Below are positions 27,443 to 37,194 of a DNA stretch of 51,433 nt, piece after piece. The stretch spans positions 1-51,433 of the IMG/VR virus record IMGVR_UViG_3300010885_032905. One strand, given 5' to 3'. Below the pieces are notes generated by a model. That model ran no database searches and was not told the origin of the DNA. It saw only the letters and a program-made list of their open reading frames with translations. Every line of letters begins with the position of its first letter. The stretch's first letter is position 1. This DNA comes from a virus. A program made the translations under genes and the position numbers.

Positions 27443-30400
27443 TGGTTAACCCCAACTGTGCCTCTGTCAAGCTGCCAACTATCACTATGTTTGCTACGGT
27501 AGCACAGCTGATGAATATCTCATCTGGATTAGCAATAATCTCGAATAGATCACCAAATTTAGCAGTACCGCTAGTTGGTACTATCACTATGGTAGCAACT
27601 ATTGTGGCCAGATTCATCTGTATGTAAGTAGACATTTCAGTGAAGAAGAAGCTCTGACCAAAATCCCAATTTGTTAGCGCAAAATAGTTGTCTATCTGAG
27701 ATTTAACGAAACTCTTGACTTCGTTGTCACTGTATGCCGTACCGGGTACCTTTACTACCTTGAACAAAACCTGATATTCTGGTAGTGCCTGTGCACCAAA
27801 CAACAGCTTGTAGGTAACTGGATGCCATATGATCTGATCGGTCATCATCTTGTACTGTTCAAAGTAGCTGAATGTGCTTTTCAACTCTTCGGTTGTTGGT
27901 GGCAAAGGTATGGTATCTCTGCTGCCATTTACGGCAATCCAATTGCGAAGATTGGTATCATAGGTAGAAGTTAGCACGAACGTGTCTATGATGTTCATGA
28001 TAGCAGGATCAACACGTTGATCGTATGTAGCGTAGTGCTTCCACAGATAGCTGAGATTGTTACGACCTATCCTAACCTTGTAATCGGCGGTGACATCGAC
28101 CAAAGCACCGTTGGTGTATTGCAGGAATCGCTTGCCATTGATGACAAACGCTAGCTCCCCTTCTAACCAATTTCCGTTTGGCGGAACTGGTACGCTGAGG
28201 CGAGTGGTATAGATCCGCGATTCTGCTATATCTATGGGTTGATAGTATTGATAACCTTCACTGCTGGTATACCTCACCCAGAACACATACTTTGAAGGTG
28301 GAGTTGCATCGGGATTTACTATGGTCACGAACTCGTCTGGATCATCTGGAAGAGGTGGATTTTGGCTGCTCCAGAATGTGACTCTAACGCTTGCAGGATC
28401 AGCATAACCATCAGGATATATTTCCTGGCCATAGATCTGCCACAGATAATCTTTGCCCAGTGCTGGAGCTGGTGCCGGTGGCAGAGGCGCGGGATTTACG
28501 CCCAGAACGCTGACATAGTCATATTGTGGTTTACCAGTTTGTTGGTTTATCACCTTGCCTGCATTTGAAAAATAGAATCTGGTCTGATCAACGCTTTCAA
28601 ACACATATCGCTGCGACCTCGTCTGTATGATCCAGCTGTTTGTATTGTAAATGACCCTGACCAACCAGCTAGCATCCCTGTTGGTGTTGCTAGTATCTCC
28701 TGCATATGCCTGGCTGAATTGAGGATCCAGGCTGAGATTGCTGTTGCTGATAACGTACCATGTCAGCAGCTGTTGATTATAGCCTATACCAAAGGTCTGT
28801 TTATCATCCATTGCTGCAGCTATAGCTGTGATCTCATCGTTGGTTAATGTGGTATCAAATGCTGCACATACGCTTGTAACATAGCTATTGCTCTGTGGAA
28901 CCGATCCCAGAGTCACGGCCCCCTTGCCTGTGATAAGCAAGCCTGTATTGTTGATCCCAGTACCATCGCCTACGATGCTTACCACATTAGTCCAAGCACT
29001 GACATTGGCTGCATTGGTTAGTTTAACTATGCTACCTGCGCTGATGTACTGCTCGCCGCTGCCGGCTGCACCATACTGACCCAACCTCTGCGGTGTCCCG
29101 CTTATTGCAAAATAACCAGTGCTGCTGCCTATGGAAGCCGTCGATGAGATCCATTGCAGATTAGGCGCTGTGTATCTGTCAAAATTCTTGTAGTAGAAAT
29201 CTCTGAGCTCAAGTGCGGCACTAGCGAATCCAGAGCCGCCGTCTAGCATAGGTTGTATGTTATCTACCACATACACGCGATTAGGAGTGCCCACATTGAT
29301 GAGCACTTCTTGTGCATTGGTATCTTCTTCTTCATACAGTATGCCATCAGTAGCAAACACATTTAGGTTCTGATAGGTACCGGTTGGATCATTGATGTCA
29401 ATGTATCTGCTCTGTCCGCTGTATACTCGGTTTACAGCTTTGACTTTCAGTGCTTGGCTGCTCTGCAGAGGGAAGATGTTGTAATCTTCGCCGTTCACCA
29501 TGCGATCCTGGGTGTAATATACCTGTTCTGCAGCCAGTGCTATCTGAGCATTGGTCTGAGCACTTTGGCTATTTGAAACCGTATACTGCAGGCTGGTGTT
29601 GAATGCTATGCTATAGAGATTGAACAGGTTATCATTATACGCAAAGTTAAACTTGAGATTGCTCATATCAGTTGGTCGTATCTGATATTGCTGTCCATTG
29701 CTCACTCTATACCACACTCGCAGTAGTCCGATTGGCACGTTACCAAAATTGCCATCAGCAAAGCGTAGGCTGATCTGATCAGCACCATTGTTATCTCTGG
29801 TTATGACGCTGTAGATATTGCGAATGTTCTTGTCAATGCTATTGTATATGATGTTGAATCCGTTAACGCTTGGAACCTGAGTCCAATCTGTGGTAACCAA
29901 CCCTGCTGTGTTGATGTTTTGCACCCACACATCTGTTTGATTGATGCCATTTACGTTCACATCTATGACACGATTGGCTATAGCTAGATCTAGGAGATAA
30001 TCTGAGTATCCCATTGATCCTTGCTTGAAGAACAAGAAAAATCCAGTGTCTGGACTGCCGTAACCGTTGCCATCGTTACGATATATTATGTACCAGCTGT
30101 TGATGGGATTTGGATTGCGTTCGTAGAAGTAACCTGTGCTACCAAGCACTGTTGCGTTGCTGCCAGTTTCTGTATAGAAGTCTGGATTGCACAGTTCAAA
30201 ATTCATGCTGTTACCAGCTACTGATGCGCTGAAACTTATGGAACTTGTTGGTATGGCAGTGTTGTTAAGTGCATACAAGTCAGTTGGTATGTTGTTGACC
30301 ACGCCACTCTTGGCAGGATTACCAAAGAAGTTTGTGCTGTTAAGGCTGGCATTCAGAACTAAAATGAATTGCTCCTGCCAATCTGGATTGTTTTGGTCAT

Positions 30401-30839
30401 TCCAGTTGATCGGAGTGTTCTTGAGATCCAACCCGTTGGCATCATACACATCTTGGTTGGTCAGTATCTGTGTTATCTTTAGCAGACCAGTCGAAGGTAT
30501 GCTGCGCTGAGGTTGATAGCTGAGCATGCGTGCCAAGCGGAAGATGCTCTCGCGACGCTGTGCAGTATCAAGGAAGTTCTCGCGGGTGTTGAGATCCATC
30601 CTGAACGCAATGCTTTGCCCGAGGTAGGCCAATAGGTCGATGATAGCAACGAATTCACTGCTTTCTGTCCAATCGTTGAAATCTTCTGGATAATTGAGGC
30701 GAATGTATTCTACCATAGCTGTGCGTATGGTAGGGAAATCGTAGCTAGCAAAGTTCACAGTGGTAAAGGCTTGGTAAATTACCTGCCAATCTTCTGCTGC
30801 GAATAGTTGCTTCTGACGTTGTTGTTGACTAACTGCCAT
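27435..30839 (-). CDS. 6: Baseplate wedge protein gp6
   Basis: A 1134-residue gp6-type protein, longer than T4 gp6 (about 660). The N-terminus has the family hallmark FNDWTESSEFVAIIDLLAYL and the helix with RENFLDTAQRRESIFRLARM, followed by LSYQPQRS. The C-terminal 150 residues (NEVKSFVKSQIDNYF, NWDFGQSFFFTEMSTYIQ, then strands with IIANPDEIF) are the gp6/baseplate-J-like end that forms the ring around the hub. The middle, about residues 150-950, is expanded with beta-rich sequence and may contain additional wedge or fibre-binding domains. A GAGG ribosome binding site precedes the ATG. It lies between gp25 and the giant structural gene, in line with T4 order. Confidence 0.9.
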   Translation of the reverse strand: MAVSQQQRQKQLFAAEDWQVIYQAFTTVNFASYDFPTIRTAMVEYIRLNYPEDFNDWTESSEFVAIIDLLAYLGQSIAFRMDLNTRENFLDTAQRRESIFRLARMLSYQPQRSIPSTGLLKITQILTNQDVYDANGLDLKNTPINWNDQNNPDWQEQFILVLNASLNSTNFFGNPAKSGVVNNIPTDLYALNNTAIPTSSISFSASVAGNSMNFELCNPDFYTETGSNATVLGSTGYFYERNPNPINSWYIIYRNDGNGYGSPDTGFFLFFKQGSMGYSDYLLDLAIANRVIDVNVNGINQTDVWVQNINTAGLVTTDWTQVPSVNGFNIIYNSIDKNIRNIYSVITRDNNGADQISLRFADGNFGNVPIGLLRVWYRVSNGQQYQIRPTDMSNLKFNFAYNDNLFNLYSIAFNTSLQYTVSNSQSAQTNAQIALAAEQVYYTQDRMVNGEDYNIFPLQSSQALKVKAVNRVYSGQSRYIDINDPTGTYQNLNVFATDGILYEEEDTNAQEVLINVGTPNRVYVVDNIQPMLDGGSGFASAALELRDFYYKNFDRYTAPNLQWISSTASIGSSTGYFAISGTPQRLGQYGAAGSGEQYISAGSIVKLTNAANVSAWTNVVSIVGDGTGINNTGLLITGKGAVTLGSVPQSNSYVTSVCAAFDTTLTNDEITAIAAAMDDKQTFGIGYNQQLLTWYVISNSNLSLDPQFSQAYAGDTSNTNRDASWLVRVIYNTNSWIIQTRSQRYVFESVDQTRFYFSNAGKVINQQTGKPQYDYVSVLGVNPAPLPPAPAPALGKDYLWQIYGQEIYPDGYADPASVRVTFWSSQNPPLPDDPDEFVTIVNPDATPPSKYVFWVRYTSSEGYQYYQPIDIAESRIYTTRLSVPVPPNGNWLEGELAFVINGKRFLQYTNGALVDVTADYKVRIGRNNLSYLWKHYATYDQRVDPAIMNIIDTFVLTSTYDTNLRNWIAVNGSRDTIPLPPTTEELKSTFSYFEQYKMMTDQIIWHPVTYKLLFGAQALPEYQVLFKVVKVPGTAYSDNEVKSFVKSQIDNYFALTNWDFGQSFFFTEMSTYIQMNLATIVATIVIVPTSGTAKFGDLFEIIANPDEIFISCATVANIVIVGSLTEAQLGLTNG

Positions 30840-30851
30840 ATTGTTGCCTCA

Positions 30852-31250
30852 TCATGCCACGCTGTCTAATGCCAACGCTCGGCGATCAAACTGAACGCTG
30901 AAATTGTTGACCACATTGTACGGACGGTATAACAAGGTCATTTGCACCATCAGTCCCTGATTGAATTCTTTCACTACTGTATCCTGCAGCACTACTCTGG
31001 TCTCGCTGGCGACTACTCGCTCTACTTCTGCCCTAACTGCATATATTACAGCATCATCGAATGGTTCGAATAATAAGTTCCAGATTTTGCATCCGTAGCT
31101 GGGCATCATGACACGCTCACCTGGCAGCGTATTGAAATGATAGAGTAGATCTCTCTCAATCAGAGGGATATCTGTGAAACTCTGTTGTTTGCTGTTGGTG
31201 TCCAATGTGCTGTAACCATAGAACACCTTAGATGGTACGATAAATGCCAT
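30852..31250 (-). CDS. 25: Baseplate wedge protein gp25
   Basis: A 132-residue protein, the same length as T4 gp25, with the GPW/gp25 family pattern. The helix DLLYHFNTLPGERVMMPSYG is the classic EPR-type region that joins sheath and baseplate; it is followed by CKIWNLLFEPFDD and a helix with EVERVVASETRVVL, then two final strands. gp25 nucleates sheath assembly on the baseplate together with gp6 and gp53. The gene has its own late promoter motif 31 bases upstream and is followed after 12 bases by gp6. Confidence 0.93.
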   Translation of the reverse strand: MAFIVPSKVFYGYSTLDTNSKQQSFTDIPLIERDLLYHFNTLPGERVMMPSYGCKIWNLLFEPFDDAVIYAVRAEVERVVASETRVVLQDTVVKEFNQGLMVQMTLLYRPYNVVNNFSVQFDRRALALDSVA

Positions 31251-31281
31251 GTGGGATCGCTAAACCTCATACTTACTGTGA

Positions 31282-31289
31282 TATTTAGC
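31282..31289 (-). promoter_or_regulatory. Late promoter motif GCTAAATA
   Basis: GCTAAATA on the minus strand ends 31 bases before the gp25 start, in the 54-base gap after gp5. It is identical to the motif ahead of the fibre gene at 15528. Confidence 0.78.
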
Positions 31290-31304
31290 GATAGAAAACA
31301 GGCG

Positions 31305-34244
31305 CTAATTGCCGCCGCTGTTGATAGGACTACCGTTGCAGAAGTTTGTACATTCGACCCTGCGACGGTTTTGCAATCCAGGTATTACCTTGCCTCCGGC
31401 ATGGCAATAACTCATCCATTTCTCCGTTACATTGAAACTGCCAGTGTTAAGGATGGCCGCGATGCTGTTGCAATTACCGATGTTGTAGGTGAAACTCACC
31501 AACATATCAAACTGCGTTTGGGTTATATTGGCACGAACTGATTGTGCAACCTTTTGTTCTCGAGGCAGCAGATCCTGTTTGAACAGCTCAAATACTTCTG
31601 CTTCGGTCAAAGCACTATTGAGGCTACGCTTCTGACCACCGATAGTCACGTAGTTGCCTGCACGCTCGTCTGGTAACAGAAGGTGCCCTATTCCTATGGT
31701 AGGCAATCCAGCGATGTCCAGATAGACTTGGCTGCGTTTGCCTTCAAACCGGGCTATGAATTCAGCACCTGCCTGGCTGGTTCTATAGGTACCAGCTGGC
31801 GCAAGATCCTTGCTGGTGCCGCTAAAGCTGTACACTGGCTGTCCGTTATTATCATATCCCTGGCCCTTATACACACCAGGATCACTGTTGGCATTGGGCG
31901 AACCTTGCAGGTCCAAAGGTTTAGATTGTCCACCAACCACTTGTCCAGGGTTGAAAGGCTGTCCGGTATATGGATCAACTGATGAGCCAGTCTCTACGTG
32001 ATTGTTGTAACCAGGTGCTGTTGCTGCATGACCATCAAACGGTTCATGAGTTGGTAACTGGCTCAATATGGTATTGAAGAGATCAAATTTAACGACGCCA
32101 GGAGATACCACTGTGCTATTCTTTAGCTGAGTGTCTATGGGTTGCTTGGCATCTGGACCTTCTTTGGCTGCTGCAGGAGCAGGACCATTGAGATCAATCC
32201 TTGCGCCGCCTAGCACTATGTTATTAGCTGTGCCGAGGCTCAACAATCCGTTGCTATCAACGGTGAGGTAACCACCAACTGCGAGATCATAGCTGCCATA
32301 TGCCCAATCAAACATGTTCTTCTTGGCAGTGCGGCTCATCAGACCATCGCTGCGTAGGTACATGTCTCTGTTGCTGGTAAGATGCATGTCTTTGTTGGCA
32401 TTGATCATTATCATGCCAGATTCTACCGAGGTATTATTGGTAGTAGGCACACTGACATTGCTGGTATCGTTTTGCAGCGTGCCAATTATCACAGCAGCAT
32501 TGCTGCCTTGGCACTCGTTACCAAGGCCAAATGTCACGGTTAAAGTAGTTAGATTTCCGCTCTCATTAAGAGCAGTGCTTTGTAGTATGACTGTAGGGGT
32601 GCTGGTATTTAGATTATTTGTTACTGGTACTGTGTTACCGCTGGTTGCGCTGTTGGTATTGGTGTCGGCAGAGACCGGAACAGTGGTACTTGGGTTCTGA
32701 GACCAGAACATGTCTGCATTTTCCTGACCTATCTCAACCGAGCTCATCGCAGCTGCAACTCTCGGCAATTGGTCAGCTGGGACTTGGTCATTCACTCCTA
32801 TGCCAGTCTTCTGGCTCACTATGTTTGAATAGGCACTGGGATTGTTACCACCATCTCCAGCAGGAGCCCAGCGATTTACTATGCTAGATATGGTAGTATA
32901 TCCGCTGTTATGATAGCTGTTAAGCAATGCTACCTGTGCATTAGCTCCATCCTGCGGCGTGACAAATGTTGCAAATCCACTGGTACCACCAACATAACCA
33001 GGTTGTCCCTGTGCGAACGCGCCGTCGCGTATGTTTCCAGGATTATTATTACGGACACCTATATTTGGTCCTGTTCCAGGTGCGTGCACGGAACTGGTAT
33101 TGACACCCACGTTTGGATTGTAGGTAGTGGTCGTCTTCTGATTGGTACTGTTCCAAGGTATGCCGGTGATGCTCATGCCAGACACGAACTGGCCTGTTAT
33201 GTTATTGGTAGGAACAGTGATGCTAGCAGTGGTGCTGGTATTGCTGATATAGGGAACCTGAGAAGTGTTGGTAGTTTGCGCAGTCACTATCTGACCGCTG
33301 TTAGGATTGGCATCTGATTGTGCATTTACCAAAGTGCTGGTAACCTGTCCTCGAGCTTTCATGTAAATGCTGCGCCCAGCCTCTATGTTGACATCAATGT
33401 CTCCCTTGAGATTGAGCGTTCCTTCGCTGCGTATGCTTACAGTGCTGGATCCGTACACATTGATAGCACCGTCATTGCCCAGTTCCATCCAGCTGTTGCC
33501 ATCTCTGGTGATCATGTAGATGAAACCATCAGTGTCATTGATGGTTATCTGCGCACCCTGTTGCGTTCTCAACCTTATGAATTTGGCCAAGGGATTGTCA
33601 TCAAAAACTATCTGGGTACCACCAGGCGTGAGCATACCGTACACAGAATTGATAGGATTGTTGCGTCTAGCACCCGCTGTGGATGTGCCGCGCACCGTAT
33701 CCTTATCCAGTCCCTGTATCTGTAATTGTGAGGCTAGCGGCGTATATACCGGGGCATTGATGGTATCTACTGCAACGTTAGCTTTGAGCTTGTTGTACTC
33801 GCTGACCGGTAATCCATTGCTGGTCTCATCACCTGGTATACCAGGTACCATGTGATCCATGTTCTGCTGATAGAGGCAACCAAACCATATGCCGCGGCCG
33901 GGATCGCCGTTTATGAAACAGCAGAGAACTTCGTTTTCCAGATCAGGCGGCACGAACCAGAAACCGTAGCTCCTCTGGCTGTTGTCCCAGTTTGGTCCAT
34001 TGGTATTATCATATACGCTGGTAGCTCCAGCAAACGGACTTGCATAAGAACAGGTAAACCATTGAGTCTCGTCTGTGGGATCACCTGAGACTTCTGGTAT
34101 CCAAACCTTGAGTCGTCCCATGCGCTGTGCATCATTGTTAGCCTTGACAAACCCAACATAGATCTTATCAAGCTGAGTCGCACGGCCTTCCGGTTCTAAG
34201 TCGTAGGCTCTGCCGCTGACCTGAGTCCTTGATAATGTAGGCAC
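31305..34244 (-). CDS. 5: Baseplate hub spike gp5 with C-terminal GH24 lysozyme and an extra domain
   Basis: A 979-residue central spike protein (T4 gp5 is 575). Residues about 25-135 form the OB-fold (VYVGFVKANN-type strand, then GFWFVPPDLENEVLCCF and a GDPGRGIWFGC segment). Residues about 215-300 and 600-680 carry the repeated short strands of the triple beta-helix. A domain starting NNPGNIRDG (about 395-510) resembles the NNPGNIR modules of phage wall-degrading virion proteins. The C-terminus is a T4-lysozyme-type GH24 domain with E834, D843 and T849 at the same spacing as Glu11, Asp20 and Thr26 of T4 lysozyme, and PTIGIGH. In T4 the lysozyme lies before the beta-helix; here it lies after it. 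It cuts peptidoglycan during injection. Confidence 0.92.
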   Translation of the reverse strand: MPTLSRTQVSGRAYDLEPEGRATQLDKIYVGFVKANNDAQRMGRLKVWIPEVSGDPTDETQWFTCSYASPFAGATSVYDNTNGPNWDNSQRSYGFWFVPPDLENEVLCCFINGDPGRGIWFGCLYQQNMDHMVPGIPGDETSNGLPVSEYNKLKANVAVDTINAPVYTPLASQLQIQGLDKDTVRGTSTAGARRNNPINSVYGMLTPGGTQIVFDDNPLAKFIRLRTQQGAQITINDTDGFIYMITRDGNSWMELGNDGAINVYGSSTVSIRSEGTLNLKGDIDVNIEAGRSIYMKARGQVTSTLVNAQSDANPNSGQIVTAQTTNTSQVPYISNTSTTASITVPTNNITGQFVSGMSITGIPWNSTNQKTTTTYNPNVGVNTSSVHAPGTGPNIGVRNNNPGNIRDGAFAQGQPGYVGGTSGFATFVTPQDGANAQVALLNSYHNSGYTTISSIVNRWAPAGDGGNNPSAYSNIVSQKTGIGVNDQVPADQLPRVAAAMSSVEIGQENADMFWSQNPSTTVPVSADTNTNSATSGNTVPVTNNLNTSTPTVILQSTALNESGNLTTLTVTFGLGNECQGSNAAVIIGTLQNDTSNVSVPTTNNTSVESGMIMINANKDMHLTSNRDMYLRSDGLMSRTAKKNMFDWAYGSYDLAVGGYLTVDSNGLLSLGTANNIVLGGARIDLNGPAPAAAKEGPDAKQPIDTQLKNSTVVSPGVVKFDLFNTILSQLPTHEPFDGHAATAPGYNNHVETGSSVDPYTGQPFNPGQVVGGQSKPLDLQGSPNANSDPGVYKGQGYDNNGQPVYSFSGTSKDLAPAGTYRTSQAGAEFIARFEGKRSQVYLDIAGLPTIGIGHLLLPDERAGNYVTIGGQKRSLNSALTEAEVFELFKQDLLPREQKVAQSVRANITQTQFDMLVSFTYNIGNCNSIAAILNTGSFNVTEKWMSYCHAGGKVIPGLQNRRRVECTNFCNGSPINSGGN

Positions 34245-34285
34245 CGATTAACTCCTGGGATGCTTGTTTATAAATTTATCACCGT

Positions 34286-36886
34286 TCATGCCCCTGCATG
34301 ATATCCTTGTCCGCCAGTTACTATAGGTCCAGGTGCTGCACGAAAGTCACTTGGTCCGGTAGTATCGGTAGGAGCGTTTATTGTAGCACTGTCGCCGGCC
34401 AACGCAGTTTGTGCCAAGACATCTTTAGAACACTTCAGTTGCTGTGTGAACTTGCCACGATTGAAAAGATTTTCAACCTGCATGATGTTGTAGATTCCGT
34501 TGAAAAAATCCCCGCTACCCGGACCTGTCTTGGCCAGACCAGTATCCTCATCTATGACTATTCCAGTCTTGAATTCCAGCAAGATGCAGTTATCCCCACC
34601 AAGATAGTCAGCTGTTGGATTGCTATTGTTCAATGCAGCTGTCACCTGTTGGCTTTGAGCATACTGCAGGGCTTGATAATCCATGAATATGTTTCCAGTT
34701 GGTATCCACCAGGGATCGCCGCGTATACCAAGGTCTATCTGTAAGAATGCAGTACCATCAAACAGATTGCCAAATATCGCACCAACAAAACCAGTTCCCG
34801 GCGCATAGGCCTGCGGATCTCGGTCTGGCGTGGTCTTGGTCTGATCAGCATTTTGTATGGCATTCACGCCATAGGGCTTTGGATCAAACATACCAACCAC
34901 AGGCAGCGGAGGTTGAGTGATATCGTTGAGCTGATAGTCTTCTAAGAACGTTGTAGCCAGAGTTGATTCCCTGTTGGTTAGGTAATTGGCTTTTTGGTTT
35001 AGAAAGTTCTTAACAGCTGGATTGTCATTAAGCGCTGCTGCTGCAGCAAGATCACCGGCGCTGTAATGGTTGAATATCAGCTGATTGTTATTGCTGCTGC
35101 TGCTGGTACTAGGTCCAGGAGTGGTCGACGGTGTACCGTTGCCGGTAACGAGATTTGTTCGCTCGGCTATCAAAGCGTTGCGCTGCACAGAGTCTATAGA
35201 ATTGTTACCAGTGGTATCAACTTGCCGCACACCATTGGCAAAATTAAATGTGTTACCGCCAAGCAGCTTGTCTATCTGTGCAATCCTATTAGCTGCTGGA
35301 CTGGTCTGATCTTGAGGTAGCAGACCCTTTACCTGTAGATATCCCTGGCTGTTCTGGGCAGCCAAAGGACCAACACCAAATTGGTGATAGGCATTGCTTT
35401 GATTCCATATGGGCTGCGTGATAGCCCAATAATTGTCTATCTTGATATCAAAGGTCACTACCTCTGTGTTTTTTCCAGTATAGATGTAATCGTAACGCTT
35501 CACCAAACGATTGTTGCTGATGAGGTACCGCAACTTGGATAACTGCGTGCTCTGCTTCTGTGCAGCTATGGCAGACTGCATGTCAGTGTAGGCTTTGGTT
35601 GATTCGGTGGGGATCAGGGTGTAGGTTATCTCTATCTTGTAATCCTGTAGATCAAAATCCCAGCCAACTATCTTCATGCTGCTGTATACTGTTACATATT
35701 TCAGTATGCCCTGTCCAGACAGGCTGGCCCCGCCTGTGGTAGATGCATCTTCACCTGTGATCCAAGCTCTGGCATTTTCAGACAGATATACCACAAAGTT
35801 CACGATGTTCTCTATGGCCTGTCCCTTGTTTATGGAAATCACTGTCTGATTGCCCAGCGCCGATGCCTGCATATCAGTGTTTCTAGCTACCTGATTGTTG
35901 ATATCAGCTGCTTTGAGATTCCATGTCTTCCATACGTCAGGGTAAACTATCTTGTAGGTCGTTCTCTGTACGCCATCGTGGTTGAGTTCAGTTTGTTGCT
36001 TGTTCAGCGCTTCTTGATAGCCCAAGAAGAAATCAGCCAGCGTAACTGCCTTGATCTTGATGTTGGCCATGGGTGTGGCTTTTTGGTTCATCTCACCCAT
36101 CACGTTGTCGCAGATCATCTTGATGCTATATGTGCTACCAACGTGCGTGGCCTGCACAGAGATGTTCTGCACTACAACTCTGTAGAGATTGTAATAGAGG
36201 TTGTCTGCGATCAAGTTACCATCTTCGTCATAGCCCTTGAACCATATCTCCAAGAAATAGGGGCAGCGCATGTGATTGGCTACCAAACCTTCTTGAGCTG
36301 CTGCGTAGATCTTGTCCATGAGGCTCAAACCAAGAGGTTCGCTGACTGTGAGGTCAAATTCCTGCACTGCCCACATGTTGCGCTTGGTGTTGTTAGCAGC
36401 ACATGATGCGATGCTCTTGAGTTCCAGTATGTTAAATCCCGCAGTGACGCCGCTTTCGGCTATCACGGTCTTGGCCATGGCATTGCTGTTTGGATTGGCG
36501 ATATCCACGTTGTTGTAGGCTTCTTCTTCGCTGGTCAGGAACCATCTGATGTGATAGGTGTAGTTGGCCAATGCATTCAGTGGATTTGAAGCTGGGTTGA
36601 AATTCAATCCTAGGCCAGCTATCCTAGCGTCAAAACTGGTATCAGCAGGCGTGGTAGTTGTGGTGGTTATAGGCTGTCCGTTTTGCCTGTCTCGATTGTA
36701 GATCTGATCAGCAAACCTCAGTGCATTTGGGCCGGTAAATCGAGGATCAAACGTGTTGTTATAGACATTGACCTTGGCACCTGCGTCAGGCGAAGCAGGA
36801 TTAGTAGCCGGTATCGCAGCAACGTTGGTAGCGGTTGGGCCTGGTCTCACGAAATTGTTGAGAAATTGCGGAAGAACATCTACCAT
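34286..36886 (-). CDS. Probable baseplate hub protein (gp27 position)
   Basis: An 866-residue structural protein between gp53 and gp5, so it most likely forms the hub to which the gp5 spike attaches, as gp27 does in T4 (391 residues). I see no decisive family motif. The N-terminal 100 residues are Pro, Asn, Ala and Thr rich. Residues about 105-480 are mixed strands and helices (LTVSEPLGLSLMDKIYAAA, YFLEIWFKGYDEDGN, and VVQNISVQATHVGSTYSIK), a pattern seen in tube-like hub domains. The last 150 residues are low-complexity. The start at 36886 overlaps the gp53 stop (TGATG). The gp27 link rests mainly on gene order. Confidence 0.6.
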   Translation of the reverse strand: MVDVLPQFLNNFVRPGPTATNVAAIPATNPASPDAGAKVNVYNNTFDPRFTGPNALRFADQIYNRDRQNGQPITTTTTTPADTSFDARIAGLGLNFNPASNPLNALANYTYHIRWFLTSEEEAYNNVDIANPNSNAMAKTVIAESGVTAGFNILELKSIASCAANNTKRNMWAVQEFDLTVSEPLGLSLMDKIYAAAQEGLVANHMRCPYFLEIWFKGYDEDGNLIADNLYYNLYRVVVQNISVQATHVGSTYSIKMICDNVMGEMNQKATPMANIKIKAVTLADFFLGYQEALNKQQTELNHDGVQRTTYKIVYPDVWKTWNLKAADINNQVARNTDMQASALGNQTVISINKGQAIENIVNFVVYLSENARAWITGEDASTTGGASLSGQGILKYVTVYSSMKIVGWDFDLQDYKIEITYTLIPTESTKAYTDMQSAIAAQKQSTQLSKLRYLISNNRLVKRYDYIYTGKNTEVVTFDIKIDNYWAITQPIWNQSNAYHQFGVGPLAAQNSQGYLQVKGLLPQDQTSPAANRIAQIDKLLGGNTFNFANGVRQVDTTGNNSIDSVQRNALIAERTNLVTGNGTPSTTPGPSTSSSSNNNQLIFNHYSAGDLAAAAALNDNPAVKNFLNQKANYLTNRESTLATTFLEDYQLNDITQPPLPVVGMFDPKPYGVNAIQNADQTKTTPDRDPQAYAPGTGFVGAIFGNLFDGTAFLQIDLGIRGDPWWIPTGNIFMDYQALQYAQSQQVTAALNNSNPTADYLGGDNCILLEFKTGIVIDEDTGLAKTGPGSGDFFNGIYNIMQVENLFNRGKFTQQLKCSKDVLAQTALAGDSATINAPTDTTGPSDFRAAPGPIVTGGQGYHAGA

Positions 36887-37194
36887 CAGATTATCCTCGC
36901 TAGGCTATCCTTGCTGGGAACATAGATCACTATTCCAGACACGAAATCGTAGATTGGATCTTTGATGATATCCGGGTTGCGCAACATGAATACCCACCAA
37001 AGCATGCTGTTGCTGTACAGTTGGCTGGCCAATAGATCAGGTCTGTGATTGTAAGATGTTGATACCTGATACAAGCTATCTGTGCTAGCAGGCAAGATGT
37101 ATTGCCCGTTCCAATAATTTAGATACTGCACGTAGTTGTTTGTCTGTGGTGTCCTGTAGTATAAGCTGCTCTTATCGTAGGTGACCTGTGTCAT
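36886..37194 (-). CDS. 53: Baseplate wedge protein gp53
   Basis: A 102-residue protein with the gp53/LysM-like baseplate pattern: YNHRPDLLASQLYSNSMLWW, FMLRNPDIIKDPIYDF, then VSGIVIYVPSK. This arrangement is typical of the short gp53 proteins of phages with T4-like baseplates; T4 gp53 itself is longer (about 196). It helps lock the wedge and connects to gp25 and the sheath. The ATG at 37194 overlaps the gp48 stop (ATGA) and has AAGGA eight bases upstream; an ATG at 37200 is an alternative. Confidence 0.87.
   Translation of the reverse strand: MTQVTYDKSSLYYRTPQTNNYVQYLNYWNGQYILPASTDSLYQVSTSYNHRPDLLASQLYSNSMLWWVFMLRNPDIIKDPIYDFVSGIVIYVPSKDSLARII

Noticed and set aside
34265-34280. TATAAACA/GATAAATT on the minus strand before gp5, considered as a late promoter.
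   Set aside because: Neither sequence keeps the TAAATA core in the right phase, although position would suit.
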